The notes under the pieces were generated by a model. That model worked only from the letters and a program-made list of their open reading frames with translations, did not search any database and was not told the origin of the DNA. This document shows positions 46,053 to 55,142 of a stretch of 64,000 bases of DNA, piece after piece. Position numbers and translations under genes: made by a program. Within the stretch, counting starts at the first letter, position 1. Every line of letters begins with the position of its first letter. Location of the stretch: the NCBI RefSeq assembly GCF_000621505.1, contig NZ_JHYD01000002.1, positions 332,465 through 396,464 of the forward strand, given 5' to 3'. This stretch comes from Ruminiclostridium cellobioparum DSM 1351 = ATCC 15832 (lineage in GTDB: Bacteria > Bacillota > Clostridia > Acetivibrionales > DSM-1351).

Positions 46053-46579
46053 GGAACAATAAAAGTGACCGGAATATTATTCTCATAGGTATGCCGGGAA
46101 CAGGCAAAACCACAGTGGGAGAGCTGTTGAGTGAAATGTTGGGATACGGCTTTATCGACACCGATGTGCTGGTAACCCATAAAACCGGCAAAACACCGAA
46201 ACAGCTGGTAGAAGAGTATGGCCGGGAATATTTTATCCGGGTTCAGGACGAGGTGGTATTGGATATCCGCTCCGGCAATTGCGTAATTTCCACGGGAGGT
46301 GGTTTGGTTCACAGCGATATTGCAATGAGTCATTTAAAAAAAACAGGGGAAATTATATTTTTGAACACGAGTTATCAGGTTATTGAAGACAGGATGGATG
46401 CCTCAAGAAAATTGGTCAGAACGGGTGGTACCTTAAAAGACTTATACAATGAACGGATACCTTTGTATAACAAATATGCGGACAGGGTTATCGAGTGTGA
46501 CGGCAGTGAACCAGATGTTATATGCCGGAAAATAATCGGATTTTTTGAAAATTCAGCTGATGTGTTTATTCAGCCATAA
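46049..46579 (+). CDS. aroK: Shikimate kinase
   Basis: 176 residues. Walker A 'GMPGTGKTTVGELL', shikimate-binding 'FIDTDVLV' and 'EYGREYFIRVQDEVV', 'CVISTGGGLV'. ATGA overlap with aroC implies coupled translation. Phosphorylates shikimate, the step before AroA. Confidence 0.95.
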   Translation: MRNNKSDRNIILIGMPGTGKTTVGELLSEMLGYGFIDTDVLVTHKTGKTPKQLVEEYGREYFIRVQDEVVLDIRSGNCVISTGGGLVHSDIAMSHLKKTGEIIFLNTSYQVIEDRMDASRKLVRTGGTLKDLYNERIPLYNKYADRVIECDGSEPDVICRKIIGFFENSADVFIQP

Positions 46580-46606
46580 ATTAATGAAAAGGGTTAAAGA
46601 GAAACA

Positions 46607-47356
46607 ATGAGTAAAATAAGGGTTTTGATAGTGGATGATAATTTATTAACTGCAAAGGCATTATATGAAAAGTTGAGTGAGTGCCAGGAATTTGAAATGC
46701 TGAAAATAGCCAAAGACGGTATCGAAGCAATTGAACTGATTGACAGGGAAAAACCTGATGTGGTATTGCTGGATATTATAATGCCTAAATTGGACGGTAT
46801 CGGTGTACTTGAGCATGCCAAAGCCAACAGTGCGGGGAATACACCTGTTTACATAGTTTATTCCGCTGTGAGTCATGAAAATTATGTTTCCAGGGCAATG
46901 AATCTGGGTGCGAACTATTACATAATCAAACCTTTTGACGAGAATGTCCTGACTTTGAGAATCAAGCAGCTCTATATGGATTCCAATATCAAACAATACA
47001 CTATGAAAAATTATACTCCTACTTTTGGTCAAAATCCCAAAAACAGATATGATGATGAGCTGAAAGTGCTGGCAACCAAATATATGCGGGAATATGGACT
47101 GAAGGCCCATATGACGGGTTATGCATACATAAGGGATATTGTTACCCGCGCTTTTGACAGCTACTGCCAGAGTGGTTCTCTTCCAAAGGGCATATACAGG
47201 GAAATAGCTGTAAAGAACAATGTTACAATACAAAAGGTTGAGAGAGCTATCAGAAACTGTATAGAAAATGTCCTATCCGAAGAGGATAAGCAAAAGAAGC
47301 CAACAAATTCCCAGGTGATTTGTCAACTGATAGAAAAAATACGGATCAACAATTAA
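46607..47356 (+). CDS. Spo0A-like response regulator, divergent paralogue
   Basis: 249 residues. Receiver domain with 'IVDDN', phospho-acceptor Asp in 'VLLDIIMPKLDG' and 'YIIKPFD'. The C-terminal domain has the Spo0A fold: 'LKAHMTGYAYIRDIV' and recognition helix 'VTIQKVERAIRNCIENVL' (classical Spo0A has SRVERAIRHAIEVAW), ending in 'KPTNSQVICQLIEKIR'. The stretch between the recognition helix and KPTNS, about 20 residues in true Spo0A, is missing. It is therefore likely a second, specialised regulator rather than the sporulation master. Attached to the aro genes, 27 bases after aroK, ending at a terminator. Confidence 0.85.
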   Translation: MSKIRVLIVDDNLLTAKALYEKLSECQEFEMLKIAKDGIEAIELIDREKPDVVLLDIIMPKLDGIGVLEHAKANSAGNTPVYIVYSAVSHENYVSRAMNLGANYYIIKPFDENVLTLRIKQLYMDSNIKQYTMKNYTPTFGQNPKNRYDDELKVLATKYMREYGLKAHMTGYAYIRDIVTRAFDSYCQSGSLPKGIYREIAVKNNVTIQKVERAIRNCIENVLSEEDKQKKPTNSQVICQLIEKIRINN

Positions 47357-47424
47357 TAACAATATATAAAAAAATTCACAATAAGCACGGTAAGTAAGCT
47401 TTCATAATAAAAAAATGCAATACA

Positions 47425-47453
47425 AAAAGCCCTGAAGTTGATTCAGGGCTTTT
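47425..47453. terminator. Bidirectional terminator
   Basis: 12-base stem AAAAGCCCTGAA (47425-47436) / TTCAGGGCTTTT (47442-47453), five-base loop, between the convergent Spo0A-like gene and HU. Confidence 0.9.
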
Positions 47454-47498
47454 ATGTAGTGTACCCATACGGGTGCATTGGCCATATTAAGCGTTAAC

Positions 47499-47774
47499 TT
47501 AAGCGTTAACGTTATCCTTCAAAACCTTACCAGCTTTGAATACTGGAGCTTTTGATGCAGGAATAGTAATTTCTTTCTTAGTCTGTGGGTTTCTACCCTT
47601 TCTAGCAGCTCTTTCTCTTACTTCGAAGGTTCCGAAACCAACCAAAGTAACTTTGTCGCCAGCCTTGAGAGTATCCTCAACTGAAGAAATAAATGCATTC
47701 AAAGCAGCTTCACTGTTTTTCTTGTTTAAACCTGATTTTGATGCAATTGAGTTGATTAAATCTGACTTATTCAT
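47499..47774 (-). CDS. hup: Nucleoid protein HU
   Basis: 91 residues from ATG 47774 (TTAGGAGG upstream). '[28 protein letters not shown]' start region, '[27 protein letters not shown]' DNA-binding arm. Dimeric DNA-bending protein, standard length. Confidence 0.97.
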   Translation of the reverse strand: MNKSDLINSIASKSGLNKKNSEAALNAFISSVEDTLKAGDKVTLVGFGTFEVRERAARKGRNPQTKKEITIPASKAPVFKAGKVLKDNVNA

Positions 47775-47898
47775 ATACAACCTCCTAAAAATGGAATTCG
47801 ACATTATTTTATAATGAAAGTTGGCTAAAGTCAAGCCTTTGAAGGCAAAATAGTTAATTTGTACCAGCAAAATAGGAAACTTTTTATCAATTTACGTT

Positions 47899-48282
47899 TT
47901 AATTAGGTACAACGTGTATTTCAACGTGATCTAAACTTAATTTCAATGATTTATAAAAATAGTTTTCACTATGGTCTCCTTTGGAATCACCCATAACCAA
48001 AATATCAATTTTATTCTCACGGGCATATTCAACAATTGTATCGACAATATCGTCCGATCTAAGAACAGTGAGATTGGCACCGACGGATTTGGCTATACCA
48101 AAAAGGTATTCAAGAGCTTCACCTTCCCTGTCATTGTCCAGAAAGCTCCAATTGTCTTTTGCTACGTGAATTATATATATCGAATCGCCGGCATTTGAAA
48201 ACTCCAAAGCCTTTTTAATCAGCCTTTCACAGGTTTTCTGCTGAGTGACGCATACTAATATGTTACGTACAGATGGATTCAA
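47899..48282 (-). CDS. Universal stress protein family
   Basis: 127 residues, Rossmann-like UspA fold: 'ILVCVTQQKTCERLIKKAL', 'IDILVMGDSKGDHSENYF'. The ATP-binding GxxGx9GS motif of ATP-binding Usp is not intact, so nucleotide binding is doubtful. Similar to the Usp domain of KdpD-type proteins. Ribosome site GGAAGGAGG. Single gene. Confidence 0.85.
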   Translation of the reverse strand: MNPSVRNILVCVTQQKTCERLIKKALEFSNAGDSIYIIHVAKDNWSFLDNDREGEALEYLFGIAKSVGANLTVLRSDDIVDTIVEYARENKIDILVMGDSKGDHSENYFYKSLKLSLDHVEIHVVPN

Positions 48283-48512
48283 TAAATAACCTCCTTCCTC
48301 AATATAATTATACTAGAATATTATTGTTTTGTCTTTGAATATTCCCCAAACCTTTTGAACAATTTATGAATATTTTAAGGTTGTTTTGTTGCTTGAATTG
48401 TATGTATAATTATAATATCAGCGGGAATAATCTTTTTTCACCCATTATACTGTCTGATTTACGGCATTTTAATTCTTAAGGATCAATTGATGATCAACTG
48501 ACGGAGGAATTG

Positions 48513-49355
48513 ATGAGGGATATAGAAGTTGATAAAATAATAGAAGCTGTTAAAAATTTGTGTATGGATGCAAATTATTACCTGAATAAGGACATAAGAC
48601 AGGCAATGGAAAAGGGATTGTCTGCCGAGCAATCTCCAATAGGCACCGAAGTGCTTGAAAAATTGCTTTTAAATGCCGCACTGGCTGCTGAAAAAAAGGT
48701 TGCAATATGCCAGGATACCGGAATGGCTGTGGTATTTGTTACTATGGGCCAGGAGGTGCATATTTCAGGCGGTTCCCTGGCAGATGCCATTAATGAAGGT
48801 GTCAGAAGAGGGTATAAAGAGGGTTACCTGAGAAAATCGGTGGTCGGAGATCCTATTGAGAGGATCAATACCGGGGACAATACACCTGCTGTTATCCATT
48901 ATGATATTGTACCGGGGGATGTATTTAAGCTTGAGCTTGCACCCAAGGGTTTTGGAAGTGAGAATATGAGCGCTTTAAAAATGCTCAAGCCCTCCGACGG
49001 TATAGAGGGAGTAAAAGACTTTATTCTGGAAACGGTGGATAAAGCGGGACCAAATCCATGTCCCCCCATTGTTGTTGGGGTTGGAATAGGAGGAACTATG
49101 GAAAAGGCATCCCTGCTGGCCAAGAGAGCCCTGTTAAGGCCCATTGACAAAAGAAGCGGTATTGAATATGTAAGAAAGCTGGAAGCCGAAATGCTTGAGA
49201 AAATAAACACTCTCGGTATCGGGCCGGCCGGACTTGGCGGTACCAATACCGCTCTTGCGGTGAATGTTGAGACTTATCCGACGCACATAGCCGGATTGCC
49301 GGTTGCTGTAAACATAAACTGCCATGTAACACGGCATGCAGAGGTTTCATTATAA
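48513..49355 (+). CDS. Fumarate hydratase, class I, alpha subunit
   Basis: 280 residues. '[10 protein letters not shown]' supplies one Cys for the 4Fe-4S cluster, with others in '[16 protein letters not shown]' and '[13 protein letters not shown]'. Two-subunit, oxygen-sensitive fumarase (or L-tartrate dehydratase-like). Start ATG 48513 after GGAGG; TTG at 48510 rejected. Beta subunit follows after 87 bases. Confidence 0.93.
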   Translation: MRDIEVDKIIEAVKNLCMDANYYLNKDIRQAMEKGLSAEQSPIGTEVLEKLLLNAALAAEKKVAICQDTGMAVVFVTMGQEVHISGGSLADAINEGVRRGYKEGYLRKSVVGDPIERINTGDNTPAVIHYDIVPGDVFKLELAPKGFGSENMSALKMLKPSDGIEGVKDFILETVDKAGPNPCPPIVVGVGIGGTMEKASLLAKRALLRPIDKRSGIEYVRKLEAEMLEKINTLGIGPAGLGGTNTALAVNVETYPTHIAGLPVAVNINCHVTRHAEVSL

Positions 49356-49442
49356 TCGGGGACTTTCAGGATAGGGCTTCATTATACTTCGGATAGAATT
49401 TTCCCGGCCGGCTTCCGGACGGGAGGAACAGGGGGATACAAT

Positions 49443-49997
49443 ATGCACCACAATATAGCTGCTCCTTTTGACAGAGAGACTGTTAAATCTTTTAATGCGG
49501 GGGACACAGTTTCACTCAGCGGAACAATTTATACTGCCAGAGATGCGGCACATAAAAAGATGATTGAATTATTGAAGGAAAACAAACCATTACCTTTTGA
49601 TATCAAAAACCAGACAATTTATTATGTGGGACCATGCCCTTCAAGGGAGGGGGAAGTAATCGGTTCTGCAGGACCAACCACCAGTTACAGAATGGATGCA
49701 TATGCTCCGACTCTGATAGAGCTTGGACAAACAGGAATGATAGGCAAGGGACTGAGAGGAGAAAATGTAATATCCGCAATGAAACAGTTCGGTGCCGTAT
49801 ACTTTGGAGCAATAGGCGGAGCGGGAGCACTGATGGCTGAGTGTATTAAAAGCCAGGAAATCATTGCTTTCCCCGAGCTGGGTGCTGAGGCTGTCAGAAG
49901 GCTGGAGGTTGAAAGTCTGCCATTGACGGTAATAATAGACTGCAATGGCAGCAATTTATATGAGACCGGAAAGGCGAAATATAGAAAGATCAAGTAA
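49443..49997 (+). CDS. Fumarate hydratase, class I, beta subunit
   Basis: 184 residues, swivelling domain: 'GDTVSLSGTIYTARDAAHKK', 'IYYVGPCPSREGEVIGSAGPTTSYRMD' and 'GKGLRGENVISAMKQFGAVYFGAIGGAGAL'. Forms the active enzyme with the alpha subunit. GGGGGATACA before ATG; a GC-rich inverted repeat (GGCCGG / CCGG) lies just upstream. Confidence 0.93.
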   Translation: MHHNIAAPFDRETVKSFNAGDTVSLSGTIYTARDAAHKKMIELLKENKPLPFDIKNQTIYYVGPCPSREGEVIGSAGPTTSYRMDAYAPTLIELGQTGMIGKGLRGENVISAMKQFGAVYFGAIGGAGALMAECIKSQEIIAFPELGAEAVRRLEVESLPLTVIIDCNGSNLYETGKAKYRKIK

Positions 49998-50104
49998 AAC
50001 CGAACTTTTCAATATATTTTTTGTATATTTTTAAAATACGTTAGTGTATAATAGTTTTATGCACTCGCTAAAATGCTTAATATTAATCAAGGAGGTTTAC
50101 TATA

Positions 50105-50308
50105 ATGGCTAAAGTAACAAAAGATATGATTATAGCTGATGTTTTAAATATGGATAGAGGTACCGTGCCGATTTTTCTTAATGCCGGAATGCATTGTCTG
50201 GGCTGTCCTTCTTCTTCAGGGGAAAGTATTGAGGATGCCTGCGCAATTCATGGAATAGATGCTGACAAGCTTATTGAGGATCTCAACAACTTTTTTGAAG
50301 GAAAGTAA
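50105..50308 (+). CDS. DUF1858 domain protein
   Basis: 67 residues. 'ITKDMIIADVL'-type opening and 'FLNAGMHCLGCPSSSGESIEDACAIHGID' with a CxxC pair are typical of the DUF1858 (hybrid-cluster-associated redox disulfide) family. Probably a small redox or iron-sulfur helper in anaerobes; function unproven. Excellent ribosome site CAAGGAGG, own terminator. Confidence 0.92.
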   Translation: MAKVTKDMIIADVLNMDRGTVPIFLNAGMHCLGCPSSSGESIEDACAIHGIDADKLIEDLNNFFEGK

Positions 50309-50358
50309 TTTTCAATACAGGTTAAAACAGGTTGAAAATCATATTAATTGATCATTTT

Positions 50359-50400
50359 AAAGGGGCTTAGACGGGGATATCCTGACTTAAGCCTTTCTTT
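50359..50400 (+). terminator. Terminator of DUF1858 gene
   Basis: AAAGGGGCTTA (50359-50369) / TTAAGCCTTT (50387-50396), with CTTT behind. Confidence 0.65.
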
Positions 50401-50524
50401 CCGTGTAAATGCTATAATTTTCTGTTGACCTATGTGATGAAAGATGGTACAGGGGTTCGAATTTCAAATTGACTGTTGAATTTCCGATTACCTAATCCCT
50501 GCAGAATTAGTTTTGTTAAATGGT

Positions 50525-50690
50525 TTATACCCTCTATTGACAATGTACAATACGTTTTTGAGTGGTTAATTTGCCCTGCGGCTGTGTTGAAGCCGCTTGC
50601 AAGGCACAAAGCCTTACTGCATGTCTTTGCCTTGTCGCAAGCCAAATTCTCTCGCTCAAAAATCACCGACCTCACGCCGAGATATTGCGG
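50525..50690. repeat. Repetitive palindromic element, copy 1
   Basis: Bases 50531-50564 reappear exactly, inverted, at 54180-54213. The rest folds on itself: TTTTTGAG with CTCAAAAA, AATTTG with CAAATT, CTTGC with GCAAG, and AAGGCA-AAG with CTTTGCCTT, enclosing about 110 bases. No transposase is coded. It looks like a non-autonomous mobile element or a structured repeat RNA. Confidence 0.6.
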
Positions 50691-52114
<1,424 letters not shown>

Positions 52115-52130
52115 ATGACTTTGTTATGGA

Positions 52131-52172
52131 AACTGTTATGAAACATCTGCAAAAGGCTGTTTCATAGCAGTT
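52131..52172. terminator. Terminator of purA, also usable from the minus strand
   Basis: AACTGTTATGAAACA (52131-52145) / TGTTTCATAGCAGTT (52158-52172) then TTT; one mismatch in 15. Confidence 0.85.
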
Positions 52173-52214
52173 TTTGTTGTACCCTGATATATGAAAACGT
52201 GGTTAGCTAAATGC

Positions 52215-52373
52215 CTATCTTCTTTTTCTGTTTTTTCTTTCTGCAAAATGATCAGCTGTTATTGCAGCACTTAAGATTAAAAGTAATAGTGCAAAATTTA
52301 GTATATTTTGCTTTGGGTCAGCTGTAAAAGACCATAATCCAAGCCACATGTTCATATTCACCATCTTCCCCAT
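52215..52373 (-). CDS. Small hydrophobic membrane protein, 52 residues
   Basis: A frame of 52 codons from ATG 52373 (alternatives at 52364, 52355 and 52349). The protein has a short N-terminal part, a single hydrophobic helix 'NILNFALLLLILSAAITA' and a strongly basic tail 'ERKNRKRR'. GGTGAAT or ACAGGT may be the ribosome site. A near-consensus minus-strand promoter lies 70-95 bases upstream and the purA hairpin can end it. Divergent from the XRE regulator gene. The shape recalls small type I toxins or regulatory membrane peptides, but no family is recognised. Confidence 0.6.
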   Translation of the reverse strand: MGKMVNMNMWLGLWSFTADPKQNILNFALLLLILSAAITADHFAERKNRKRR

Positions 52374-52440
52374 TTTACCTGTCACGATTAGTGTATATTA
52401 TCCATATTTCTACAAGTTTTCTCCCATGTTCCATATCTAT

Positions 52441-52469
52441 AGTATAGAAAATTTTTACATTTGTGTCAA
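52441..52469 (-). promoter_or_regulatory. Promoter of the 52-residue membrane protein
   Basis: Minus strand TTGACA (52464-52469), 17 bases, TATACT (52441-52446). Confidence 0.75.
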
Positions 52470-52475
52470 GCAAAT

Positions 52476-52502
52476 AGTCATAAAATATATAGAAATATGA
52501 CT
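52476..52502. promoter_or_regulatory. Candidate operator between divergent small gene and XRE gene
   Basis: AGTCATA (52476-52482) / TATGACT (52496-52502), a 27-base dyad. It sits just behind the minus-strand -35 box and 60 bases before the XRE start, a natural place for autoregulation of both genes. Confidence 0.55.
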
Positions 52503-52561
52503 GATAGTCCTTCCTATTTATCCACAAGCATAATAATATATTTTTTGGTGGGGGTGAAAAA

Positions 52562-52915
52562 TTGAGTGATAATATTAGTAAAATTGTTGGGGATAGAATA
52601 AAGCTGATAAGGTTAGAGCAAGGGCTTACACAAGAAGAAGTAGCATACAGAGCAGGTATTGATCAATCTCATCTGGGGAGATTGGAAAGAGGAGAAAGAA
52701 ATCCCTCCCTTGCTGTGATAGAAAAGGTGATTTATGCCCTTGGAATAACTTTTGAAGATTTATTTAAATACATACTGCCACCAGCAGAGGAAAATGATAA
52801 CAAGGACCTTTCACTAATAATGAATAAGCTTACTACCTTGAGCAAGAAAGAACAAAAATTGGTGTTAATTATATTAAATGCTCTGTTTAAATTAATGGGA
52901 AGGCCTGACAAGTGA
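52562..52915 (+). CDS. XRE-family helix-turn-helix regulator
   Basis: 117 residues. HTH_3 domain about 8-65: 'RIKLIRLEQGLTQEEVAYRAGIDQSHLGRLERGERNPSLAVIEKV' region; the C-terminal 45 residues are helical and may dimerise. TTG start after TGGGGGTG. Small regulators of this kind control restriction-modification, toxin or mobile-element genes; here the only close target is the divergent 52-residue membrane protein. Confidence 0.9.
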   Translation: MSDNISKIVGDRIKLIRLEQGLTQEEVAYRAGIDQSHLGRLERGERNPSLAVIEKVIYALGITFEDLFKYILPPAEENDNKDLSLIMNKLTTLSKKEQKLVLIILNALFKLMGRPDK

Positions 52916-52930
52916 AATGTCGGGCTTTTC
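52903..52930 (+). terminator. Terminator overlapping the XRE stop codon
   Basis: GCCTGACA (52903-52910) / TGTCGGGC (52918-52925) with the stop codon in the loop, then TTTT. Confidence 0.8.
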
Positions 52931-53211
52931 TTACTTTTAAAGTAAAAAGTCTCCAATAGGTAATGCACTTATTATGAGTGCCATTATAAAGCCCTCTGCA
53001 GTCATATGAACCGATGGGGAACTTAAGGAATTTGCCCTTTCCAAGTAAGGCAAATATGATGCAAATGGAAAGAAAGCAGTTTGAAAGTATGTGTGAGGGG
53101 ATGAAAAATCTCTCTCTTTTTTTATGTCATAATTTAGCCACCCCTTCTAATTTATACAGCATAAGGCAAAAGGCAAGCATTTCCAAGTTAAAAAAAATTA
53201 TAGCAAGCATG
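52931..53211. other. Spacer before tRNA-Lys
   Basis: A plus-strand frame at 53014-53274 and a 22-codon minus frame exist, but neither has a ribosome site and the former runs through the tRNA promoter. No supported gene. Confidence 0.5.
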
Positions 53212-53240
53212 TTGACAAGCTTTTCCGTGCCTGCTATAAT
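53212..53240 (+). promoter_or_regulatory. Consensus promoter of tRNA-Lys
   Basis: TTGACA (53212-53217), 17 bases, TATAAT (53235-53240): a full match to the sigma-A consensus. Confidence 0.9.
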
Positions 53241-53283
53241 GACTACTGTTGCCGACAAATCAAATGTCATGTAACAGAACAAT

Positions 53284-53359
53284 GACCCATTAGCTCAGTT
53301 GGCAGAGCACTTGACTTTTAATCAAGGTGTCCGCAGTTCGAATCTGCGATGGGTCACCA
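53284..53359 (+). tRNA. tRNA-Lys (TTT)
   Basis: 76 bases including encoded CCA. Acceptor GACCCAT / ATGGGTC, anticodon loop CTTTTAA with TTT, T-arm GTTCGAATC. Own promoter and terminator. Confidence 0.97.
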
Positions 53360-53360
53360 C

Positions 53361-53407
53361 AACAAAAAAGCATGTATTTCTAAAACTGAAATACGTGCTT
53401 TTTTGTT
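53361..53407 (+). terminator. Terminator of tRNA-Lys
   Basis: Twenty-base arms 53361-53380 and 53388-53407 pair with two mismatches at most; the 3' arm holds six T. Confidence 0.85.
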
Positions 53408-53452
53408 GTAATAATTCAAATATATCAAGAATGATTATATTTGTTTTCTAGA

Positions 53453-53481
53453 TTGAAATAAAAGGCTTCTTATGGTATTAT
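53453..53481 (+). promoter_or_regulatory. Promoter of 29-residue peptide gene
   Basis: TTGAAA (53453-53458), 17 bases, TATTAT (53476-53481). Confidence 0.7.
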
Positions 53482-53521
53482 TTACAAGTGCTGTTCACAA
53501 TAAATTTTAGGAGGAGATCTT

Positions 53522-53611
53522 ATGAAAACGATGCAGACAATCAATTCAAACGTAAAGACCACAAAAACTTATATCAGTGATGCTCTGCCGGCACCTGATT
53601 TCATAAGATAG
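53522..53611 (+). CDS. 29-residue peptide gene, unknown function
   Basis: ATG, 29 codons and TAG, preceded by TAGGAGGAGA at ideal spacing and followed 105 bases later by a strong terminator. The peptide is Thr/Asn-rich and basic in its first half and ends 'SDALPAPDFIR'. It has no signal peptide, no membrane helix and no Cys. Promoter, ribosome site and terminator make a complete cassette of about 270 bases. It could be a signalling peptide, a precursor of a modified peptide, or the decoy ORF of a small RNA. I recognise no family. Confidence 0.55.
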   Translation: MKTMQTINSNVKTTKTYISDALPAPDFIR

Positions 53612-53716
53612 CTAACCGTCCGTAATTTATCTGATTGCTAACCGGGATATTTCATTTCACAGAATATTAAGTTATTTTATTATATCAGGCTCATAAAATG
53701 ATTTAACAATATGACA

Positions 53717-53749
53717 CTGCAGCAGGCATAATTCCTGCGGCAGTTTTTT
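53717..53749 (+). terminator. Terminator of the 29-residue peptide cassette
   Basis: CTGCAGCAGG (53717-53726) / CCTGCGGCAG (53734-53743), one A-G mismatch, then six T. Confidence 0.88.
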
Positions 53750-53809
53750 GTTTAAATAAGGGCTTGTGGTCTTTGCTTCACAGTATGATATTTATGGAGG
53801 AGCAAAGAA

Positions 53810-54109
53810 ATGAAGTATTTAAAGGCACAGAATGTACTACCCAAAGAGGTAATTACGATTATTCAGGAATTCATAGACGGCGAATTTATATATATACCCC
53901 GCAAAGACGGTCAGCAAAGAGCCTGGGGTGAAAAGAGCGGTGCCAGAAACAGTTTAAAAGAACGGAATCGGCAGATTTATGCAGAGTATATAAAAGGAGT
54001 TCCAATAAATTCACTTATAAGTAAATATTATCTTTCCGAACAGAGCATCAGAAGAATCATAAGAATGGAAAAGGGCCTCTGCTCGAAATCGATTCATAGC
54101 CGTTTGTAA
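53810..54109 (+). CDS. CD3324-family protein
   Basis: 99 residues. 'NVLPKEVITIIQEFIDGEFIYIPRK' and 'NRQIYAEYIKGVPINSLISKYYLSEQSIRRII' match the CD3324 family of clostridia, related to Mor-type phage transcription activators; the C-terminal half is a helix-turn-helix. Probably a DNA-binding regulator, target unknown. GGAGGAG ribosome site. Confidence 0.88.
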   Translation: MKYLKAQNVLPKEVITIIQEFIDGEFIYIPRKDGQQRAWGEKSGARNSLKERNRQIYAEYIKGVPINSLISKYYLSEQSIRRIIRMEKGLCSKSIHSRL

Positions 54110-54153
54110 AATTGATATGGGAGCTTTAAGGCGGTTATAGTTTACTTAAATAA

Positions 54154-54213
54154 TTATACCCTCTATTGACAATGTACAACACTCAAAAACGTATTGTACA
54201 TTGTCAATAGAGG
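54154..54213. repeat. Repetitive palindromic element, copy 2
   Basis: Perfect 20-base inverted repeat, arms 54160-54179 and 54194-54213, loop of 14. Arm plus loop (54180-54213) equals 50531-50564 in reverse orientation, and bases 54154-54179 equal 50525-50550 in direct orientation. This copy lacks the long internal fold and looks like two element ends joined, as after internal deletion or transposon excision. Confidence 0.75.
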
Positions 54214-54234
54214 TAACGAAAGGAAACAAAAACA

Positions 54235-54327
54235 ATGTCATTAAAAAAGATTCTGTATGAAATTCTTAAATGTGACGGAGGCAAGCTTATGGTATGCAAG
54301 CGATGCCAGCATAAGACGGTGAAATAA
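54235..54327 (+). CDS. Possible 30-residue Cys-containing peptide
   Basis: ATG 54235, nine bases after GAAAGGAAA, 30 codons. Contains three Cys, with 'CKRC' near the C-terminus, and a basic tail. It starts 21 bases after the palindrome. Could be the stump of a zinc-ribbon or transposase gene; no family recognised. Confidence 0.35.
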   Translation: MSLKKILYEILKCDGGKLMVCKRCQHKTVK

Positions 54328-54499
54328 TGGAATTACCGTTACAAAGGTATAAGTCTTGTTAATTTGAAGGATATTATACTTGTACAACACGGAGAAAAAT
54401 TCAAACCTGTAATTTGCTGATTGGGCCTGGATGAGACCTGGCATTTTCAGGAGTTTTGCCATTGAAAAATAATATTTGAAAAAAAGATAAAAAAATAGC

Positions 54500-54528
54500 T
54501 TGACTTTTTCTACATCCCCCGTTAAAAT
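54500..54528 (+). promoter_or_regulatory. Promoter of tRNA cluster
   Basis: TTGACT (54500-54505), 17 bases, TAAAAT (54523-54528). The 170 bases before it (from 54328) show no gene. Confidence 0.8.
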
Positions 54529-54569
54529 AGTCTTTGTCGGTCGGCAAGACTGCCGCTGATAATGAGTAC

Positions 54570-54644
54570 GGCCCATTGGTCAAGTGGTTAAGACACCGCC
54601 CTTTCACGGCGATAACAGGGGTTCGAGTCCCCTATGGGTCACCA
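54570..54644 (+). tRNA. tRNA-Glu (TTC)
   Basis: 75 bases with encoded CCA; acceptor GGCCCAT / ATGGGTC with one G-U pair, anticodon loop CTTTCAC. First of four clustered tRNAs. Confidence 0.96.
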
Positions 54645-54659
54645 TTGTAATTTTAAAAT

Positions 54660-54736
54660 GGCCCGGTAGTTCAGTTGGTTAGAATGCCAGCCTGTCACGC
54701 TGGAGGTCGACGGTTCGAGCCCGTTCCGGGTCGCCA
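54660..54736 (+). tRNA. tRNA-Asp (GTC)
   Basis: 77 bases with CCA; acceptor GGCCCGG / CCGGGTC, anticodon loop CTGTCAC. Confidence 0.96.
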
Positions 54737-54767
54737 TTTTAAATTTATAATAATGAAGTCTATATGT

Positions 54768-54843
54768 GCTGGTGTAGCTCAGCAGGTAGAGCAGCTGACT
54801 TGTAATCAGCAGGTCGGGGGTTCAATTCCGTCCGCCAGCTCCA
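54768..54843 (+). tRNA. tRNA-Thr (TGT)
   Basis: 76 bases with CCA; acceptor GCTGGTG / CGCCAGC, anticodon loop CTTGTAA. Confidence 0.96.
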
Positions 54844-54846
54844 TAT

Positions 54847-54931
54847 GGAGGGGTTCCCGAGTGGCCAAAGGGGGCAGACTGTAAATCTGTTGCTTGTAGC
54901 TTCGATGGTTCGAATCCATCTCCCTCCACCA
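54847..54931 (+). tRNA. tRNA-Tyr (GTA)
   Basis: 85 bases with CCA and a long variable arm; anticodon loop CTGTAAA. Only three bases after tRNA-Thr. Confidence 0.96.
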
Positions 54932-54932
54932 C

Positions 54933-54976
54933 AAAGCCTTGTGCATTCGCGATTAACGCTGTGCGCAGGGTTTTTT
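54933..54976 (+). terminator. Terminator of tRNA cluster
   Basis: Imperfect stem AAAGCCTTGTGCA / TGTGCGCAGGGTTTT ending in TTTTTT. Confidence 0.6.
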
Positions 54977-55142
54977 ACTTTTTCACAATAAACTGCCGGC
55001 ATATGGCAAATTCTTCTTGAAAGCCTGTCTGTACTGGATTAATATTGAAAGTGACAGTATAAGATCAGGCATCCTATAAATTATATCTTCAAGTTAATCA
55101 TAATTTGTAATTCATATTTTGAAAATCGGGAGGAATTCTGCG

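Noticed and set aside
50430..50675. Minus-strand frame of 81 codons within the repetitive element
   Set aside because: Its coding appearance follows from the repeat's sequence; no ribosome site, and it runs across the element boundary.
53014..53274. Plus-strand frame of 86 codons before tRNA-Lys
   Set aside because: Runs through the consensus tRNA promoter and lacks a ribosome site.
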